Shown piece after piece: positions 6,200 through 8,747 of a DNA stretch of 8,747 bases (within the stretch, counting starts at the first letter, position 1; each line of letters opens with the position of its first letter). The stretch is from Candidatus Krumholzibacteriia bacterium (GTDB lineage Bacteria; Krumholzibacteriota; Krumholzibacteriia; Krumholzibacteriales; Krumholzibacteriaceae): the NCBI GenBank assembly GCA_028696635.1, contig JAQVGR010000045.1:1-8747 (forward strand). The letters are read 5' to 3'. The notes below the pieces were generated by a model. It had not been told where the DNA came from and did no database searches. It saw nothing but the letters and a program-made list of their open reading frames with translations. The position numbers were made by a program, and so were the translations under genes.

Positions 6200-6916
6200 C
6201 TATTCCCATTCCATCGTCTCTATGTAGCGGCGCAGATGCCCCGCCGTTCGGAACTTGTCCATGATCAGCGTCCGCTTCAGGCCGCTGCATATCCAGCGGA
6301 TCTCGGGGGAGAGCCTGTGGTAGCCGCGCCTGCCCCCGAGACAGTCGTAGAAGATCTTCACCAGGTCGTAGACGTCCTCCCTGACGTTCGCCGCGCTCGG
6401 CCTCCCCCAGTTGTACATGTCGACGAGCTTGACGTTGAACGAGAGCCCCTTGCGGCGGATGATGATGTTGTCGTCGTGCAGATCGCCGTGGTACTCGCCG
6501 ACCCGGTGGATCTCCTCGACGCCGGCGGCCAGCTCGTGCAGCAGGTGGATCCCCTCGAACTGGGTCAGCCGGCGCCCCGGCTGCCGCCTGACGAACTGCG
6601 AGAGCCGCTCCCCCTCGACGAACTCGGATATCAGCACGTTCACCTGCGCCCCCTTGATCCGGATCCGCTCGCCGGTGAGGTACTGTATGAGGATCGGGCA
6701 GTGGCGCAGCTTGTGGAGCTTGCGCGCGTAGAACTTCACCGCCCGCCCCCTCCCGTCGGCGTGGGCGTAGAAGAGCTTGGCGACGCGCTCGATGCCGGTC
6801 GCCCGCTCCATGACGAGGTAGACCTCGCCTTCCCAGCCGGCGCCGAGGTTCTCGAGGACCTCGTACTTGCCGGCGATCAGGCGGCCGGACTGCAGATCGA
6901 ATCTCTCGATCGTCAT
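6200..6916 (-). CDS. Small protein-kinase-like protein with variant DFG motif
   Basis: A 238-residue stand-alone kinase fold with no membrane or sensor domain. Visible motifs are a glycine loop GAGWEGEV (25-32, fitting GxGxxGxV), an ATP-binding lysine in RVAKLF (K47), the hinge-like ISEFVEGERL (96-105), the catalytic loop HGDLHDDN (H143, D145, N150), and LVDMYNWG (D166), where DFG is replaced by DMY. The HGD rather than HRD loop is seen in small-molecule, RIO and Bud32 kinases. I see no clear helix-C glutamate at the expected position. It is probably active, because lysine, catalytic Asp, Asn and metal Asp are present, but whether it acts on protein or a small molecule is unknown. ATG 6916 is preceded by GGAGG with a 10-nt spacer. 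A longer in-frame reading extends to 7801, but it is an Arg/Gly-rich shadow of thiL. It sits between thiL and a histidine phosphatase. Confidence 0.88.
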   Translation of the reverse strand: MTIERFDLQSGRLIAGKYEVLENLGAGWEGEVYLVMERATGIERVAKLFYAHADGRGRAVKFYARKLHKLRHCPILIQYLTGERIRIKGAQVNVLISEFVEGERLSQFVRRQPGRRLTQFEGIHLLHELAAGVEEIHRVGEYHGDLHDDNIIIRRKGLSFNVKLVDMYNWGRPSAANVREDVYDLVKIFYDCLGGRRGYHRLSPEIRWICSGLKRTLIMDKFRTAGHLRRYIETMEWE

Positions 6917-6934
6917 CTCTGTGCGACCTCCGGC

Positions 6935-6978
6935 GGGCGCCGCCGCCTGCCGCCCCCGCGCCGGGCGGCGGGGCGCCC
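6935..6978 (-). other. Long GC hairpin between thiL and the kinase-like gene
   Basis: On the minus strand the 15 nt directly after the thiL stop (6978-6964) pair with 6947-6935, giving 13 base pairs with a 2-nt bulge and a G-rich 16-nt loop. The GGAGG of the next gene begins only 3 nt past the stem. No U-tract follows, so it is unlikely to be an intrinsic terminator. A role in mRNA processing, stability or control of the downstream start is possible. Confidence 0.45.
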
Positions 6979-8061
6979 TCAGAACTCGTGTTCGTACCCC
7001 GTCTCGGGGAGATCGGCGATATCGCCCGCTCCCGTCCGCAGCAGGACCCCCTGCTCCGCCTCGACGACCTCGCCTATGACGACCGCCCCGCCGCCGACAG
7101 CGGCCGGGTCCGCCAGCGCGGCGAGCAGGACATACTCCTCCCCGCTCTCGAGGGCGATAGCGAGTGAGGCGTCGAATCCCGCCGCGTCGCGCACCGCCGC
7201 GGGGACGGGGACCGCCGCCGCGTCGATCACCGCGCCGACGCCGCTCTCCTCGCAGAGCGAGCGCAGGTCGCGCGAAAGCCCGTCGCTGATATCGATGGCG
7301 GCGTGCACCGCCTCGCGGGCGCCGGGCTGCAGCAGCGCTCCGTGCAGGTGAGCGCGCGGGCAGAGATGGCGCCGCATCATGAGGGCGGCCGCCGAGGCGC
7401 GCTCCGCGAGCCCGCGGGAGCGGCAGAGGCTCAGGACGACCCCGTCGTCGTTCTCCAGCGAGAACCCCGGCACCAGATCGAGCAGCAGCGCCGCCTCCCG
7501 CCCTGTCGGCACGAGCCCCTCGAGCCCCTTCGCGGCCTTCGCGTCCCCGGCGAGGGCCTCGAGTATCCGCAGCCCCGCCAGCGAGCCCCCCGTCTCCCCG
7601 AAGAGCGCCAGCGCATCGCCGGGGCGCGCGCCCGAGCGCCTCAGCGGCCGGATCCCGTCGGGAAGGCTCCCGAGTATCGCCACGTCGAAGAAATACCCTC
7701 CCGGGGAGCGGACCGTGTCCCCGCCGAACAGCCGCATCGAGTAGGCGTCGCACGAGCGCCGCAGCCCGTCGACGATCGAGACCAGGGCCTCCTCGTTGCA
7801 CCCGACGGGAAGCCCCGCCGTGAAGACGATCCCCGCCGGCCGCCCTCCCATCGCGAAGACGTCGGAGACGTTCGCCGTGACGACCTTCTGGATCACCTGG
7901 CTCAGGGTGGACAGGCCGAGGCGGAAATGGACATCCTCGACGACGGCGTCAGAGGCGAACAGGAGCGTGGCCCCCGGTGAATCGAGGACGGCCGTGTCGT
8001 CGCCGAGCCCCGCCTCCCGGAACGAATCCCTGAGGAACCCTATGACGTCCCGTTCCCTGAT
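6979..8061 (-). CDS. thiL: Thiamine-monophosphate kinase ThiL, non-canonical start
   Basis: ThiL phosphorylates thiamine monophosphate to the cofactor thiamine diphosphate with ATP and Mg2+. Counting from the proposed start (360 residues) I see GDDTAVL (20-26), ASDAVVEDVHF (36-46), ANVSDVFAMGG (63-73), LFGGDT (111-116), IDISDGL (256-262) and SGEEYVLL (306-313), the family's Mg-ATP-binding order. About 35 extra residues, compared with E. coli ThiL, lie between the LRILEAL stretch and MMRRHLCPRA. The reading frame is open only back to the nnrD stop, and no ATG, GTG or TTG occurs before the conserved N-terminus. ATC 8061 is my choice because AGGGAG lies 6 nt upstream and the protein then starts in a natural place. 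GTG 7896 would give 305 residues and delete the GDD and VHF motifs, so I reject it. Gene identity is firm; the start is not. Confidence 0.9.
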   Translation of the reverse strand: MRERDVIGFLRDSFREAGLGDDTAVLDSPGATLLFASDAVVEDVHFRLGLSTLSQVIQKVVTANVSDVFAMGGRPAGIVFTAGLPVGCNEEALVSIVDGLRRSCDAYSMRLFGGDTVRSPGGYFFDVAILGSLPDGIRPLRRSGARPGDALALFGETGGSLAGLRILEALAGDAKAAKGLEGLVPTGREAALLLDLVPGFSLENDDGVVLSLCRSRGLAERASAAALMMRRHLCPRAHLHGALLQPGAREAVHAAIDISDGLSRDLRSLCEESGVGAVIDAAAVPVPAAVRDAAGFDASLAIALESGEEYVLLAALADPAAVGGGAVVIGEVVEAEQGVLLRTGAGDIADLPETGYEHEF

Positions 8062-8073
8062 CGCGCGCTCCCT
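8059..8073 (-). promoter_or_regulatory. Ribosome binding site and putative ATC start of thiL
   Basis: The minus strand reads AGGGAGCGCGCGATC: a strong Shine-Dalgarno core, a 6-nt spacer and ATC. It lies 21 nt past the nnrD TAA. An in-frame ATA 18 nt further on (8043-8041) is the other near-cognate candidate but is less well spaced. Confidence 0.4.
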
Positions 8074-8082
8074 CTGCCGCTC

Positions 8083-8747
8083 TTAGCGGAGGAGTTCGTC
8101 CTCGAGCTCCTTCAGCGCCGCCGGCAGCGCCTCGGAGCAGTCCCCGGCGACCATCCCCCGTTCGCCGAGATCCTCGGCGGCGATCTCGGCCGCCCTCGAA
8201 TTGATGTACACGCCGAGCCTCGCCGCCTCGGCCGGCGAGGCGCCCTGCGCGAGCAGCCCCCCGATCGCCCCGGTCAGCACGTCGCCGCTGCCTGCGGTTG
8301 CGAGGCCGGGGTGCCCGAAGACGTTGATGTCGATCCTGCCGTCGGGGTGGGCGATCACCGTCGGCGCCCCCTTGTGGACGAGGGTGACGGCCGCCCCGTC
8401 GACGAGGGCGCGCAGGGCGTCGATCCGCTCCTCCGGTCCCGTCGGGGTCTCGGCCCCCGTCAGGCGGCGCAGCTCCCCGGAGTGCGGAGAGACGACGATC
8501 GGCCGTCCCCGGGAGAGTTCCCGGATCTCGCCGAACGCCCCCTCGAACGCGTTCAGGCCGTCCGCGTCGATCAGCATCGGCACCTCGAACCTCGAGACGC
8601 AGTCGCGGACGAAGCGGGAGGTCGCCCCGTCGGTCGTCAGCCCCGGACCGATCGCCGCCGCGTTGAACCGGACCGCGTTCTCGATCGCCTCCAGCGCCGC
8701 GGGCGCGATCGAGCCGGACGGGGTCTCGGGGACCTCGATGAAGATGA
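8083..8747 (-). CDS. nnrD: ADP-dependent NAD(P)H-hydrate dehydratase NnrD (5' end beyond window)
   Basis: Repairs hydrated NADH and NADPH (S-form) by ATP- or ADP-driven dehydration; a ribokinase-like fold. The 221 residues in the window lack the N-terminus. Family motifs, in order, are AIGPGL near the window's N-terminal part, LIDADGLNAF, VVSPHSGELRRL, TLVHKGAPTVIAHPDG and the signature HPGLATAGSGDVLTGAIGGLLAQG-like block, whose GSGD holds the catalytic Asp. Compared with the common GNPGMATGGMGD, the block reads GHPGLATAGSGD, which keeps the essential residues. In many bacteria this domain is fused to the NnrE epimerase on its N-terminal side; that part, if present, lies outside. The gene ends with TAA in the same frame as thiL. 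Confidence 0.95.
   Translation of the reverse strand, partial: IFIEVPETPSGSIAPAALEAIENAVRFNAAAIGPGLTTDGATSRFVRDCVSRFEVPMLIDADGLNAFEGAFGEIRELSRGRPIVVSPHSGELRRLTGAETPTGPEERIDALRALVDGAAVTLVHKGAPTVIAHPDGRIDINVFGHPGLATAGSGDVLTGAIGGLLAQGASPAEAARLGVYINSRAAEIAAEDLGERGMVAGDCSEALPAALKELEDELLR

Noticed and set aside
5528..7351. A 607-codon plus-strand open frame
   Set aside because: It is antisense to the phosphatase, kinase and thiL genes, all of which have clear family motifs; the composition is that of a GC-rich shadow frame.
6200..7801. A 533-residue minus-strand protein with the kinase as its C-terminal domain
   Set aside because: Everything before the kinase ATG (6916) is Arg/Gly/Ala-rich and overlaps thiL in another frame. 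A good Shine-Dalgarno precedes 6916.
6979..7896. thiL starting at GTG 7896
   Set aside because: It is the first canonical start in frame, but it would remove the conserved GDD and VHF segments needed for ATP and metal binding.

Overview
The window is GC-rich bacterial DNA (roughly two thirds G+C by eye). All eight genes I can support lie on the minus strand, so it is best read from the right edge to the left. High GC, AGGAGG-type ribosome binding sites, a histidine-kinase/GGDEF signalling module and a good sigma-54 (RpoN) promoter suggest a free-living, probably Gram-negative-like bacterium. I cannot assign a phylum from the sequence alone. No tRNA, rRNA, insertion sequence, prophage gene or CRISPR array is visible.

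Right half (8747 down to 4473), a tightly spaced housekeeping cluster: nnrD (5' end cut by the window edge; repair of hydrated NAD(P)H), thiL (thiamine-monophosphate kinase), a small 238-residue protein-kinase-like protein, a 227-residue histidine-phosphatase (phosphoglycerate mutase-like) protein, and tsaD (tRNA t6A threonylcarbamoyltransferase). Gaps are 3 to 62 bp apart from the odd nnrD/thiL junction, where thiL has no ATG, GTG or TTG start; the best initiation site is an ATC codon behind a strong Shine-Dalgarno sequence. A GC-rich hairpin fills the thiL/kinase gap. The nnrD, thiL and tsaD products are metabolite-repair, cofactor and tRNA-modification enzymes. The kinase and phosphatase between them have no obvious assigned substrate.

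Middle (4472 down to 4208), the only sizeable non-coding gap (265 bp). It holds a weak hairpin after tsaD, a 6-bp dyad, an A/T-rich patch with an IHF-like match, and a GG-N10-GC element close to the sigma-54 consensus. These are arranged as in an enhancer-dependent promoter driving the left-hand operon.

Left half (4207 down to 1), a three-gene signalling operon: a PleD-like response regulator with a receiver domain and a variant GGDEF domain (GGDDF), a soluble histidine kinase with no sensor domain, and a large membrane histidine kinase (six predicted membrane helices, GAF, HisKA, HATPase, second GAF) that overlaps the previous gene by ATGA and runs off the left edge. A 13-bp hairpin spans the stop codon of the response regulator. 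The likely scheme is that one or both kinases phosphorylate the receiver and so control the GGDDF output domain, with expression of the module gated by sigma-54.

I did not find a wholly new system. The points most worth checking are the missing thiL start codon, the kinase/phosphatase pair next to tsaD, the sigma-54 control region, and the kinase with a GAF domain placed after its ATPase domain.
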